From positions 1-34,076 of the forward strand of contig WQRI01000010.1 of NCBI GenBank assembly GCA_009786825.1: DNA of 34,076 nucleotides. Reading direction: 5' to 3'. The position numbers were made by a program, and so were the translations under genes. The stretch comes from Bacillota bacterium (GTDB lineage Bacteria; Bacillota; Clostridia; Christensenellales; WQRI01). Below, one piece after another: positions 6,888-14,813 of the stretch (positions are counted from its first letter, which is position 1; every line of letters begins with the position of its first letter). The notes below the pieces were generated by a model. That model had not been told where the DNA came from. It was given only the letters and a program-made list of their open reading frames with translations, and searched no databases.

Positions 6888-7802
6888 CTAGTCGTATATT
6901 GTTTGTAGTATTTGTTGTCTGATTGTGGCTAGGGTGTTGTCTGTTAGGCTTCTGTCTTTTCTGTTTGTGGGTATGTCTAGTATGTTTTTTATGCCCGTGC
7001 CGCGCTCGCCCAGTATTACTACTTTATCTGCAAGAAGTAGCGCATCGGATATAGAGTGGGTTACAAATATTACTGTAAGTGGGCTTTGGGTCGGTTGGCG
7101 GTTCTCTACGGCGGTTGGTGGTGGGTTGGCAATTGGCGGGTTTGTTGTGGGTTGGTCTGGGGTTGTTGGCTGTGCGTTGTCTGTTAGGTCTATAATATCT
7201 ATTATAGAGTTGAAAATTTGTTGGGCAATTTTTGTGTCTAGCGCGTTAAAGGGTTCGTCCCATAAGTGTAGTGTAGATGGGTATGCAAAGGCTCTTGCAA
7301 TTGAAACCCTTTGTGCCATACCGCCCGACAGTTGTTTTGGGTAAAAGTTTTTAGACTCTAGTATGCCGGTCATCTCTAGGTATTTTTCTATTAGTTGTAG
7401 CCTTTGGGGTTTGTCTGGATATTTTTGTTTAAGCACAAAGTCTATATTGCCAAAAACTGTTTTAAATGGCAAAAGGCGAGGCTCTTGAAAAATGTAAGAT
7501 ATGTCGTTTGGCACGCCCGTAACTTGCCCAAAGGTTATCTCTTGCTGGTGTGGGGTTATCTCTTGCTGGTTTGGGGTATCGGGCAAAGTATCTGATTTGC
7601 TTTGTTTGGTAGTTGTAAATTTGCTGTTAGTTTTGCAGTTGTCTATTTTCTCTAAGCCTGATAGTATACGAAGTAGAGTTGTTTTTCCGCAGCCGGACGG
7701 ACCAAGCAAGGCGGTTATCTTACCGCTTTCAATATCTAAAGAGAAGTTTTTAAAAACCTCTAATTCACCAAAACTTTTTGTAATGTTTTTAATTTGAACC
7801 AT
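6888..7802 (-). CDS. ABC transporter ATPase, NitT/TauT (SsuB-like) family
   Basis: This 304-residue nucleotide-binding protein is for the importer encoded with the next two genes. It has Walker A GPSGCGKTT (34-42), Q-loop FQEPRLLPF (105-113), signature LSGGMAQR (158-165), Walker B LHLWDEP (178-184) and switch His in FVTHS (246-250). The family energises uptake of nitrate, sulfonates, taurine or thiamine precursors. Two low-complexity insertions make it longer than the usual 250 residues. One is at about 52-92, with NQQEITPHQQEIT as an 8-residue repeat. The other is a Pro/Thr-rich stretch at about 209-241, between Walker B and the switch region. All catalytic residues are present, so it should be active. 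It lies last in the order binding protein, permease, ATPase. Confidence 0.9.
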   Translation of the reverse strand: MVQIKNITKSFGELEVFKNFSLDIESGKITALLGPSGCGKTTLLRILSGLEKIDNCKTNSKFTTTKQSKSDTLPDTPNQQEITPHQQEITFGQVTGVPNDISYIFQEPRLLPFKTVFGNIDFVLKQKYPDKPQRLQLIEKYLEMTGILESKNFYPKQLSGGMAQRVSIARAFAYPSTLHLWDEPFNALDTKIAQQIFNSIIDIIDLTDNAQPTTPDQPTTNPPIANPPPTAVENRQPTQSPLTVIFVTHSISDALLLADKVVILGERGTGIKNILDIPTNRKDRSLTDNTLATIRQQILQTIYD

Positions 7803-7979
7803 AGCGATTTTAGCAGTCAGCAGTCAGCGGGTAGCGACAAGCGAGAAGCGACAAGTCCTTTCGCTCTATTGAAGCACAAGGTTGTGGTGAGACGTGGGGC
7901 GCAGATATACAAAATTTTTGACCTTTGGATTTGCCGTCAGGCAAAACAACCGGCAAAAATTTTATATATCAAGCCGGTA
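7803..7979. other. Spacer with tandem repeats and a nested inverted repeat
   Basis: Between permease and ATPase lie AGCAGTC and GCGACAAG-type tandem repeats (7810-7857) and a long inverted repeat (7904-7920 against 7954-7970, 16 of 17 pairs) that encloses a second perfect hairpin, TTTGCC-GTCA-GGCAAA (7930-7945). This could be an mRNA stabiliser or attenuator within the operon. Confidence 0.6.
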
Positions 7980-8798
7980 TTAAGCCTGCCACCTGCACGC
8001 GAATTTCTTTACAAGGTCGAATGCGAATGCTATTGCAAACGACAGTATTATTACAACCAAAGCCCACGCGAATACGTGCGTTACTTGTATTACTTGGTTG
8101 TGCAAAAATATAATTTGCCCTATGCCATAAACTGGGTTTATGATAACTTCTGCCGACACAATGGCTTTTAAATTCATAAGTGTTGCTACTTTTGCGGTAG
8201 AAATTATATGTGGCATAACGCTGAATATGTAAATAGTTGGTATGCGCCTAGGTGGCGGAACATTAAAAACTTTAGACATTTCCAAAACCTTTTTGTCTAC
8301 GCCCTTAACTGCCGACAAAACCCCTTCGTAACAAAGCGGAAAAATCAGCAAAAAGCCAACAAAAATTGGCGCTGTTTCTCTAGAAAAAAACCTTAGCATC
8401 AGCACCGCTATAACCACAACGGGCAAGGCAATAAGCACGTTTATTATAGGCTTAAGCGCATACTCTACCTTGTTTATGGTTGATAAAACAGCCAAAAGTG
8501 CGGCAACTGAAAAACTAATTATAAAAGAGAAAAATACGCGCCAAAGCGTAGCCCTTAGGTGAGCGAAAAAAGTCTGCGTTTGAATTAATCTAAAAAAGGT
8601 TATAAAAACGCCGTCTCTCTCAAAGCCGTTCGCATCAGTTGTAGAAAACGGGCTGGGCATTACAAAAGCGTTTGTGGTTGATGCAAAAAGTTGCCAAACT
8701 AAAATAAGGACAATAGTAGCATAAACTACTATTGCCCTATTTGAAGTTGCTATTTTTTTTGCCTTTCGCAAAACTTTGTCTAAAGTTAGATTATTCAT
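7980..8798 (-). CDS. ABC transporter permease, NitT/TauT (SsuC-like) family
   Basis: This 272-residue integral membrane protein has about six hydrophobic segments (for example ATIVLILVWQLFA near 27-39 and FIISFSVAALLAVLST near 92-107). The EAA-type loop of BPD_transp_1 permeases is seen as EMSKVFNVPPPRRIPTIYIF near 173-192. It would form the membrane channel with the ATPase downstream and receive substrate from the binding protein upstream. Substrate is not determined. Confidence 0.9.
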   Translation of the reverse strand: MNNLTLDKVLRKAKKIATSNRAIVVYATIVLILVWQLFASTTNAFVMPSPFSTTDANGFERDGVFITFFRLIQTQTFFAHLRATLWRVFFSFIISFSVAALLAVLSTINKVEYALKPIINVLIALPVVVIAVLMLRFFSRETAPIFVGFLLIFPLCYEGVLSAVKGVDKKVLEMSKVFNVPPPRRIPTIYIFSVMPHIISTAKVATLMNLKAIVSAEVIINPVYGIGQIIFLHNQVIQVTHVFAWALVVIILSFAIAFAFDLVKKFACRWQA

Positions 8799-8819
8799 AT
8801 TATTTTGAATTTTTAAGTC

Positions 8820-8912
8820 ATAAAAAAGGCGGCTTGCCGCTTCCCTCGCTTGAGGCTCGGCTTTTTTGGCGAGGCGGTTGTACTAGGTTCTCAAAAACGA
8901 TATTTCCTAGTG
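8820..8912. repeat. Dispersed ~93-bp repeat, copy 1
   Basis: It begins AAAAAAGGCGGCTT, continues CCGCTTCCCTCGCTTGAGG and CTCGGCTTTTTT, and ends GATATTTCCTAG. The second copy is at 17839-17929. The A-run/T-run flanks around GC-rich pairing make it look like a bidirectional terminator. Here it separates binding protein and permease, and the binding-protein stop TAG lies in its final TTTCCTAG. Confidence 0.8.
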
Positions 8913-10007
8913 CATAAAAAAGTTATCTGCTGGCAGTCTGCCACCTATAAGCGCCGGGCTTAAGTTGTATACCATTTGAAAAAAGTCGTCTAGTTGCGCC
9001 CTACCCTCTGCCGCTGTCACAAACCTTATATGAGAATGCGTAAGGCTTTGGCGAAGCGGTGCTTCTGCCGCTGGAAGCCCCCAGCGTGGCGGTGTGCCTG
9101 TGTTTTGAGACATTATGTATGCTATCGCCTCGTTTTGTATAGCGGCATCTGCATTAGTTACCCACTCTATGCTTGCCTTTAGTTCTGCCAAAAACCTTGT
9201 TACAAAGGCTTGGTGATTAGTAACAAAATCTGCACGGAAAAATACGCTTGCAAATGGGTGGTCTATTTTGTAGTCTTCAGCTAAATGCTCGTTAATGTCT
9301 ACTCTTTCTAGCCTTGCTGGGTGGTTTTGAGCATTGTTTTGTGTTATAATACCAGTTATCGCCGGCTCTGGCAAAAGCGCCGTTACATTCGTTCCATCTA
9401 TTGTTAGCCCTAATATATAGGCGTTAATCTCGCCAGTAAAGTGATAAACTTGTACAGCGTTTGCTATGTGCGTGCCGCCCGGCATTGTGTAAAAGGGTAT
9501 GTTTTGAGAAGCAAGCACGTGGCGAAAACTAATTGAGGGTATGCCTGTCGCCCCGCCCGGCACTATAACGCGCCTGCCCCTTAGGTCTTCTAGCGTAGTG
9601 ATAGGCTGGCTTGTTGCTATGTTTGTTAGCCCCCAAGTTATTGTGGCTGCAAGCCTATAGTCTGTAGCGTATGGCGAGTGCGTTATCATAGCGCCTAGGT
9701 TTGTTGGCGCAATAACTACTTGCGGTGAGTTTGCTAATTGCATTTCTGTTTGAATTGCTGGCGCGCCGCCCGCTAAAACATCAAAACTGATGTTGTATGT
9801 TGCACCGCCAACTGTTTGCTCGCCTGAAAAGTCGCGCATTAGTTTAGCCGCCGCCGCAACTGGTATTTGGTTTGGAAGCACTACCCTTATGTCAAATTCG
9901 TCCTCATCTGCACAGCAAGCAGCAAATACAGCAAGGCTTAAAAACGAAAATGCTATAACGCTAGTAATTTTTAGTGATAATGCTAATTTTTTGAAAAGTT
10001 TTCTCAT
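8907..10007 (-). CDS. ABC transporter substrate-binding lipoprotein, NitT/TauT (SsuA/NMT1-like) family
   Basis: The 366-residue protein starts with a basic N-terminus, a hydrophobic core and FAACC near residues 29-33, so it is probably a lipoprotein attached outside the membrane. The body is a type II periplasmic-binding fold: RVVLPNQIPVAAAAKLM, then VLAGGAPAIQTEMQL, then TLEDLRGRRVIVPGGATGIPS, the usual 'DLKGKKV' element of this family. It would deliver substrate to the SsuC-like permease downstream. Substrate could be a sulfonate, nitrate or a thiamine precursor; the sequence does not tell. The gene diverges from a Crp/Fnr regulator. Confidence 0.87.
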   Translation of the reverse strand: MRKLFKKLALSLKITSVIAFSFLSLAVFAACCADEDEFDIRVVLPNQIPVAAAAKLMRDFSGEQTVGGATYNISFDVLAGGAPAIQTEMQLANSPQVVIAPTNLGAMITHSPYATDYRLAATITWGLTNIATSQPITTLEDLRGRRVIVPGGATGIPSISFRHVLASQNIPFYTMPGGTHIANAVQVYHFTGEINAYILGLTIDGTNVTALLPEPAITGIITQNNAQNHPARLERVDINEHLAEDYKIDHPFASVFFRADFVTNHQAFVTRFLAELKASIEWVTNADAAIQNEAIAYIMSQNTGTPPRWGLPAAEAPLRQSLTHSHIRFVTAAEGRAQLDDFFQMVYNLSPALIGGRLPADNFFMH

Positions 10008-10070
10008 TTTATTGTTTCTCTCCTAAAATTTTTTCGCAAGGCATTTATTTGCACAATTAGTATAATTTTG

Positions 10071-10094
10071 CAAGATAACGCTTGCGTTCTTGCT
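10071..10094. promoter_or_regulatory. Imperfect palindrome between the binding-protein and Crp/Fnr genes
   Basis: GCAAGA and TCTTGC arms enclose AACGC/GCGTT, a 24-bp dyad with one base of offset that overlaps the -35 box of the regulator gene. It could be a binding site controlling both divergent genes. Confidence 0.4.
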
Positions 10095-10110
10095 TTAATT
10101 ATACTATAAT
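10082..10110 (+). promoter_or_regulatory. Promoter of the Crp/Fnr gene
   Basis: TTGCGT, a 17-bp spacer and TATAAT, with the ATG 44 bp after the -10 box. Confidence 0.75.
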
Positions 10111-10122
10111 ATAAGCATAAGT

Positions 10123-10142
10123 TTTGTTGGAAATCCAACAAA
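10123..10142. promoter_or_regulatory. Perfect 20-bp palindrome, probable operator
   Basis: Arms TTTGTTGGA and TCCAACAAA separated by AA, lying between the -10 box and the ATG of the Crp/Fnr gene. The position suits autorepression. The half-site TTGTTGGA differs from the TGTGA of Crp and TTGAT of Fnr. Confidence 0.6.
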
Positions 10143-10153
10143 CATAGAAGTTT

Positions 10154-10876
10154 ATGGATAATATTTTAGAATTAAGTGAGAGCGTTTTATTTGAAGGCTT
10201 TTGTAAAGATAGTTTTTATAGCATACTTAATTGTATTAGCAACAAAGTAGTCTGCTATAAAAAGGGTGGCTTGATAATCTCGCAGGGTCAGCCGGTTAAG
10301 TCTATTGGGCTTTTGCTAAGCGGTGGCGCTTTAGCAATTAAGTTAGACGAGGGCGGTAACGCGAGTATAGTTTTAAAGTTAAAGCAGGGTGATATTTTTG
10401 GTGATGTACTTACAAGTGCGCAAATGAATGTTGCAGAAGTTAGTATAGAAGCAACGGAAAACAACACCCGCGTATTATTTTTAGACTATAAAAGTATGGT
10501 GTCGCCTTGCGCAAATTTATGTAATATGCACAACCGACTTATAATTAATTTGCTAAAAGTTATTGCTAAAAAAAATTATGCGCTGAATAAAAAAATAAGC
10601 ATTCTGTCTAAGCGAAGCACGAAAGATAAGGTTTTGGCTTATTTAAAAATTGAAAGGGAAAAGCAAATTGGTCTGCACGCTAAAGAAATAAAATCGCCGG
10701 CTAAAAAAAGTTGCTATAAAAAGGTTGATGCTAAATTTATAATTCCCTACTCCAGACAAGAGTTAGCAGATTATTTATGCGTTGAGAGAAGCGCCCTGTC
10801 TGCCGTGCTGTCTGATATGAAGCGCGAAGGGCTAATTGCTTACAAAAAGAACCGCTTCGAGTTATTAGTTCAGTAG
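10154..10876 (+). CDS. Crp/Fnr-family transcription regulator
   Basis: This 240-residue protein has an N-terminal cyclic-nucleotide-binding-like beta barrel (about 15-130: GGLIISQGQPVKSIGLLLSG, LKQGDIFGDV), a dimer helix and a C-terminal winged HTH (about 195-240: YSRQELADYLCVERSALSAV). No Fe-S cysteine cluster pattern like Fnr is evident; the cysteines (for example CANLC near 118-122) are scattered. The effector is unknown. It is transcribed divergently from the ABC importer, so that importer is the obvious target. A perfect palindrome upstream of its own ATG suggests autoregulation. Confidence 0.88.
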   Translation: MDNILELSESVLFEGFCKDSFYSILNCISNKVVCYKKGGLIISQGQPVKSIGLLLSGGALAIKLDEGGNASIVLKLKQGDIFGDVLTSAQMNVAEVSIEATENNTRVLFLDYKSMVSPCANLCNMHNRLIINLLKVIAKKNYALNKKISILSKRSTKDKVLAYLKIEREKQIGLHAKEIKSPAKKSCYKKVDAKFIIPYSRQELADYLCVERSALSAVLSDMKREGLIAYKKNRFELLVQ

Positions 10877-10914
10877 TTGATAGTTAGATTTCATTCAGCG
10901 ATTGCTAATGCGCG

Positions 10915-11688
10915 TTACTTCCTTAATCTACGTCTAAAAGCAATTAGTGACAATACAAAGCCTACTAAAAATATGCCGACTATCCAAAGTGTAGCCTCTA
11001 AAAGCCTTATCTCGCCTATGCCCAAAAACAAATAGCGTAAACTGTCTATTATGGGTGTAGCGGGCTGATAATTTGCGAAAGTGCGTAGCCCCCTAGTCAT
11101 AGTTGCGGTTGGTACAAACGCGCTAGATAAAAACAAAAGCACTTGTGAGATTCCCGGAACGGCAGTAGAACCCTCTACTGTTTTTATAAGCAAGCCAAAC
11201 AATACGCCTAGCCACGATATCGCAAAAATAAACCCGATTATAAGGGCGGCGGCAACTAGCCACTCTGCTAAACTCGCGTCCGTCCTAAAGCCCATTATAA
11301 AGCCGATTACAAAAAGTAAAATTACTGCAATTAATGTTCTAAGCGATGCCGCCAAAACGTGACCTATTATAAAGGCAGACCTTGCGATTGGCAAAGACAT
11401 AAACCTATCTAAAACCCCTTTAGATACATCAGATGTGACAACAGTCGCTTGAGTCATAGCGCCTTGGCAAATTGCCATTGCCATAACCCCAACGAATATA
11501 AAGTTAAGGTAGGTAGACTCGAAGTGGTCTGTATCCATCGCTCCGCCAAAAAGGTTGGTAAACAAAATAAGTATCATAGCAGGCAACATAATTGCAACAA
11601 CTAAAGTTTCTGGGTTTCGCCAACTAAGTTTCGTACATCTAAAAAACATTGTCTTGCTGTCTTTCAAAAAGCGTCTTCCATTACTCAT
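10915..11688 (-). CDS. ABC-2 type exporter permease (DrrB-like)
   Basis: This 257-residue membrane protein has about six hydrophobic segments and the ABC-2 layout: a short cytoplasmic N-terminus (FFRCTKLSWRNPETLVVAIM), a first membrane pair with LPAMILILFTNLFGGAM, then VTSDVSKGVLDRFMSLPIAR as the coupling region. It overlaps its ATPase partner by 8 nt. Such pairs export hydrophobic drugs, antibiotics or lipids. A role in self-protection or peptide export is possible, but nothing in the sequence shows it. Confidence 0.88.
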   Translation of the reverse strand: MSNGRRFLKDSKTMFFRCTKLSWRNPETLVVAIMLPAMILILFTNLFGGAMDTDHFESTYLNFIFVGVMAMAICQGAMTQATVVTSDVSKGVLDRFMSLPIARSAFIIGHVLAASLRTLIAVILLFVIGFIMGFRTDASLAEWLVAAALIIGFIFAISWLGVLFGLLIKTVEGSTAVPGISQVLLFLSSAFVPTATMTRGLRTFANYQPATPIIDSLRYLFLGIGEIRLLEATLWIVGIFLVGFVLSLIAFRRRLRK

Positions 11689-12553
11689 TTTCGCCCCCCT
11701 TGCTGTCTGTATTTTGGCTATCTGCCCTTTGGCTGTCTGTATTTTGGTCTGTACTTTGAGATGTGCTACTTACTTTGTCAGCATTATTTTGCGCGCTACC
11801 ACCCTTGTTCACGATAGACAAAAATACATCTTCTAAAGTAGGCAAGGCGTTTTCGTATTCTGCCACACTAACATCTTTAAGCGCTGTTTTTAACTCTGAA
11901 GGCGTTCCGCCTGCAACAATAACACCGCCGTCTAAAACCGCAACGTAATCTGCTAGCCTCTCTGCTTCTTCTAAATACTGCGTTGTTAAAAATATTGTCT
12001 TGCCCTGATTTTTTAAGTTCTCTATCATATCCCAAAGCCTTAGTCTGCTTTGCGGGTCTAGCCCTGTTGTTGGCTCGTCTAAAAATATAATCTCCGGCTC
12101 GCCCAGTAAAGACATCGCGATGTCGGTCTTCCTTTTCATACCGCCCGAGTATGTTTTTACTAGTTTGTCTGCGTGCTGAGTTAACTCGAACATCTCTAGT
12201 AAGTCTTCCATTTTTTGCGTGTAGTTTTTTAAGTGCCTTAAATTTGCTACAAGCCTCAAATTCTCGCGCGCTGTAAGCATCTCATCAACCGCCGCGTACT
12301 GCCCCGTTAGGCTTATAACTTCGCGAACCTTATTTGGTTGCTTAACTAAATCTGCCCCGCAAACGCTAACGCTTCCGCTTCCAAGCGTAGTGAGTGTAGC
12401 AAGTATGCGAACAATGGTTGTTTTGCCCGCGCCATTAGAGCCAAGCAAAGAAAATACCTGCCCGCGCCGCACGTAAAAATTTACACCCTTTAAAACCTCA
12501 TTGGCTTTAAAGGCTTTTTTTAAATCTGTTACTTCTATAATTTTTTCTACCAT
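11681..12553 (-). CDS. ABC exporter ATPase (DrrA-like)
   Basis: This 290-residue protein has Walker A GSNGAGKTT, signature YSGGMKRK, Walker B IIFLDEP and the DrrA-type TTQYLEEAERLAD switch (Gln in place of His, normal for this group). The C-terminal tail after ALPTLEDVFLSIV is low-complexity: QNTDS-QRADS-QNTDS forms a 15-bp in-frame tandem repeat. The tail is probably a dispensable extension. It is cotranscribed with the permease gene (8-nt overlap). Confidence 0.9.
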   Translation of the reverse strand: MVEKIIEVTDLKKAFKANEVLKGVNFYVRRGQVFSLLGSNGAGKTTIVRILATLTTLGSGSVSVCGADLVKQPNKVREVISLTGQYAAVDEMLTARENLRLVANLRHLKNYTQKMEDLLEMFELTQHADKLVKTYSGGMKRKTDIAMSLLGEPEIIFLDEPTTGLDPQSRLRLWDMIENLKNQGKTIFLTTQYLEEAERLADYVAVLDGGVIVAGGTPSELKTALKDVSVAEYENALPTLEDVFLSIVNKGGSAQNNADKVSSTSQSTDQNTDSQRADSQNTDSKGGENE

Positions 12554-12627
12554 TTTTAACCACCTATATCCTTGTCACATTAACCTATGATTAACATATG
12601 TCACATTAACCCCTTGCTACCCTGTTT

Positions 12628-13959
12628 TTATTGTTTTACTAGCGCAACTTCTCTAACACTCGCTTCGTACCTATCTAGCGCAACCTTTTCCACAACGCCC
12701 GCAACATAATCTAGGGCAGACTGGTTAAACAAAGATGGCACAATAAACTCACGCGTAAGTTCTGTGTCCGCAACACTTTTAGACAGCGCAAGCGCCGCCG
12801 CCAGCATAACATCTGTGCATATTGGTATGTTTGCGCTCGTCTTTTGCTGAGCGTTAAGCACGCCCCTAAAAAGTGGCGGAAACACAAGCGCGTTGTTAAT
12901 CTGATTTTTAAAGTCAGAGCGCCCCGTTCCTACTATGTAAGCCCCACCTTTTTCGGCTTCAACCGGCAGTATCTCAGGGATAGGGTTTGCAAGGGCAAAC
13001 ACAATAGGTTGCTTTGCCATCTGCTTTATCATATCGCCGCTTACAATTCCGCCAACAGACACGCCTATAAATACATCTGCGCCCTTAAGTGCATCGGTTA
13101 GGTTGCCCACCTTGCCTTGCAAATTAGTTATGTTTGTTAGATAACTTTTTAAGTCGTCTAACTTCTCGGCCCCCAAAGCCGACAATCTGCCTTTATGTAA
13201 AATGCCGAACTCATCACACATTATAATGTTTTTAGCGCCGGCGGAAAGTAACAATTCGGCAATTGCAACGCCCGCCGCACCCGGTCCGTTTATCACTATG
13301 TTTATATCCTCTAGTTGCTTGCCTACTAACTTAAGCGCGTTAAACAATGCGCCTAGCGTAACAATTGCCGTGCCGTGCTGGTCGTCGTGAAATACTGGTA
13401 TGTCTAACTCACTTTGCAGTCGCTTCAAAATCTGAAAACATCTAGGCGACGCTATATCCTCTAAGTTTATCCCGCCAAAACTCTGTGCTATGTTTTTAAC
13501 AGTTGCAATAAACTGCTCTGTATCTTTAGTGTCTACCAAAATCGGAATAGCATCTAACCCGCCAAACTTTTTAAAAAGCGCAACCTTGCCTTCCATAACC
13601 GGCAAACTTCCCAAAACGCCAATGTCCCCTAGCCCCAAAACCGCAGTCCCATCAGTTATAACGGCAACCAAATTGCCTTTTCTTGTGTATTCGAAAACCT
13701 TTTGCGGAGCAGCCTCAATCTCTTTGCAAGCCGCCGCAACCCCCGGCGTATACGCAAGGGATAAATCGTAATAGTTGTTAATTTCTGGCACAAGCTCTAT
13801 GCTATATTTGCCCTTCCACTTTTTGTGCGCTTTAATCGCATCTTTAGAAAGTTTATCTGTTGAAAGATTTTTTTGCATCTCAACACTTTTTTTGTAAGTA
13901 GATTTTTTTAGTTTAACCGCGTCCAGAAATTTTCCATACTTCGAAATTAATCCTTGCAT
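12628..13959 (-). CDS. Malic enzyme (oxidative decarboxylation of malate to pyruvate)
   Basis: This 443-residue protein has the bacterial malic-enzyme layout: LSLAYTPGVAAACKEIE with the catalytic Tyr, AVITDGTAVLGLGDIG, HDDQHGTAIV for metal binding, the dinucleotide site GPGAAGVAIAELLL, and FALANPIPEI. It converts malate plus NAD(P)+ to pyruvate, CO2 and NAD(P)H; the cofactor cannot be decided here. GGAGGG upstream supports the ATG at 13959, giving an N-terminal extension of about 35 residues. An internal start at MQKNLSTDK would give a more typical length. It appears to be a single gene, with no related neighbours. Confidence 0.95.
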   Translation of the reverse strand: MQGLISKYGKFLDAVKLKKSTYKKSVEMQKNLSTDKLSKDAIKAHKKWKGKYSIELVPEINNYYDLSLAYTPGVAAACKEIEAAPQKVFEYTRKGNLVAVITDGTAVLGLGDIGVLGSLPVMEGKVALFKKFGGLDAIPILVDTKDTEQFIATVKNIAQSFGGINLEDIASPRCFQILKRLQSELDIPVFHDDQHGTAIVTLGALFNALKLVGKQLEDINIVINGPGAAGVAIAELLLSAGAKNIIMCDEFGILHKGRLSALGAEKLDDLKSYLTNITNLQGKVGNLTDALKGADVFIGVSVGGIVSGDMIKQMAKQPIVFALANPIPEILPVEAEKGGAYIVGTGRSDFKNQINNALVFPPLFRGVLNAQQKTSANIPICTDVMLAAALALSKSVADTELTREFIVPSLFNQSALDYVAGVVEKVALDRYEASVREVALVKQ

Positions 13960-14021
13960 AATATATAACCCTCCAATAAAATCTTTTTACGTATTCACCT
14001 AAACAATTCGCGAAAAATTTT

Positions 14022-14747
14022 CTAGTATATTTCTAACATACCATAGTCTAATTTCCAAATTGTAAAACCTAAAAACTCAGCCTCGCATTCTTTATCTGTT
14101 GCGTACATAATATTTTGTCCGCTAGCGCTTAGGGCTTTTATAACATCTAAAATGGTCGTATTATGGGCTTCACTCTCAACCAAACCTACCCCGCTCTCAA
14201 GCAAACTTTCCCCGCTCTCAACCAAGGTTGCCCCGCTTACGCTTGCAATATTGTCTATTAAAATTAGGTTTGGTCGCCTTACAATTGCCCTTGCAAGCGC
14301 CACAAGTGCTTGCTGGTAGTCTGTTAAATTTTGCACTCTCTCAACCATAAGGCTTTTAAAATCAACACCCGAGTAAGTGCTAATTTGCCTGCTCGCGTCT
14401 TTTACGCTTTCACTAATTATATGCGTATCTACTCGCCTATATCTTAGGGGATAAGCAATATTATCAAAAACTGTTTTGTTTTTTTGAAGCATCAAGTCAG
14501 TCGGAATGTACGAAAAAGGTAAGTCTTTTAAGTGGCTTAGTGGTACGCCCTTATAACTTATATGCCCGCTAGAAGCCTTTAAAAGCCCCGTAGCAAGTTT
14601 TAACAGCGTAGTCTTGCCAGAGCCTTCCCCACCATAAAGCGCAATAGATGTGTTAGACAGTTTTAAATCTAGCGCAAAAGAAATGCCTTTTATAGCATCA
14701 AATCTACGCTTGTCGTAATTATAAAAAACATTGTCAAACTCTAACAT
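14022..14747 (-). CDS. Degenerate ABC ATPase next to ThiT
   Basis: This 241-residue nucleotide-binding domain keeps a good Walker A, GGEGSGKTT (39-47), but other key positions are lost. The signature reads LTDYQ (141-145) in place of LSGGQ. Walker B LILID is followed by Asn166 where the catalytic Glu belongs. The switch region reads YATDKE with no His, and the Q-loop Gln appears to be Thr83. A 7-residue in-frame repeat (LVESGES, LLESGVG, LVESEAH) sits at about 175-196. It may bind but not hydrolyse ATP, perhaps as a regulatory subunit or half of a mixed dimer. Position right after the ThiT gene suggests a transporter link, not proven. Confidence 0.8.
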   Translation of the reverse strand: MLEFDNVFYNYDKRRFDAIKGISFALDLKLSNTSIALYGGEGSGKTTLLKLATGLLKASSGHISYKGVPLSHLKDLPFSYIPTDLMLQKNKTVFDNIAYPLRYRRVDTHIISESVKDASRQISTYSGVDFKSLMVERVQNLTDYQQALVALARAIVRRPNLILIDNIASVSGATLVESGESLLESGVGLVESEAHNTTILDVIKALSASGQNIMYATDKECEAEFLGFTIWKLDYGMLEIY

Positions 14748-14778
14748 TCTCTACCCTTTTAGCGCAATTGAAGTGATG

Positions 14779-14813
14779 TATGTAAAATTTTGAACCGCGA
14801 AAAATTTTACATA
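14779..14813. other. Perfect 13-bp inverted repeat after the thiT stop
   Basis: Arms TATGTAAAATTTT (14779-14791) and AAAATTTTACATA (14801-14813) with a 9-nt loop. It covers the thiT stop codon and lies between thiT and the ATPase gene. There is no T-run, so it is more likely an mRNA-processing or stabilising hairpin than a terminator. The stem resembles that at 7904-7970. Confidence 0.6.

Noticed and set aside
10008-10153. TPP riboswitch upstream of the ABC importer
   Set aside because: The gap is too short and lacks the conserved CTGAGA and ACCTGA elements. Only palindromes and a promoter are visible.
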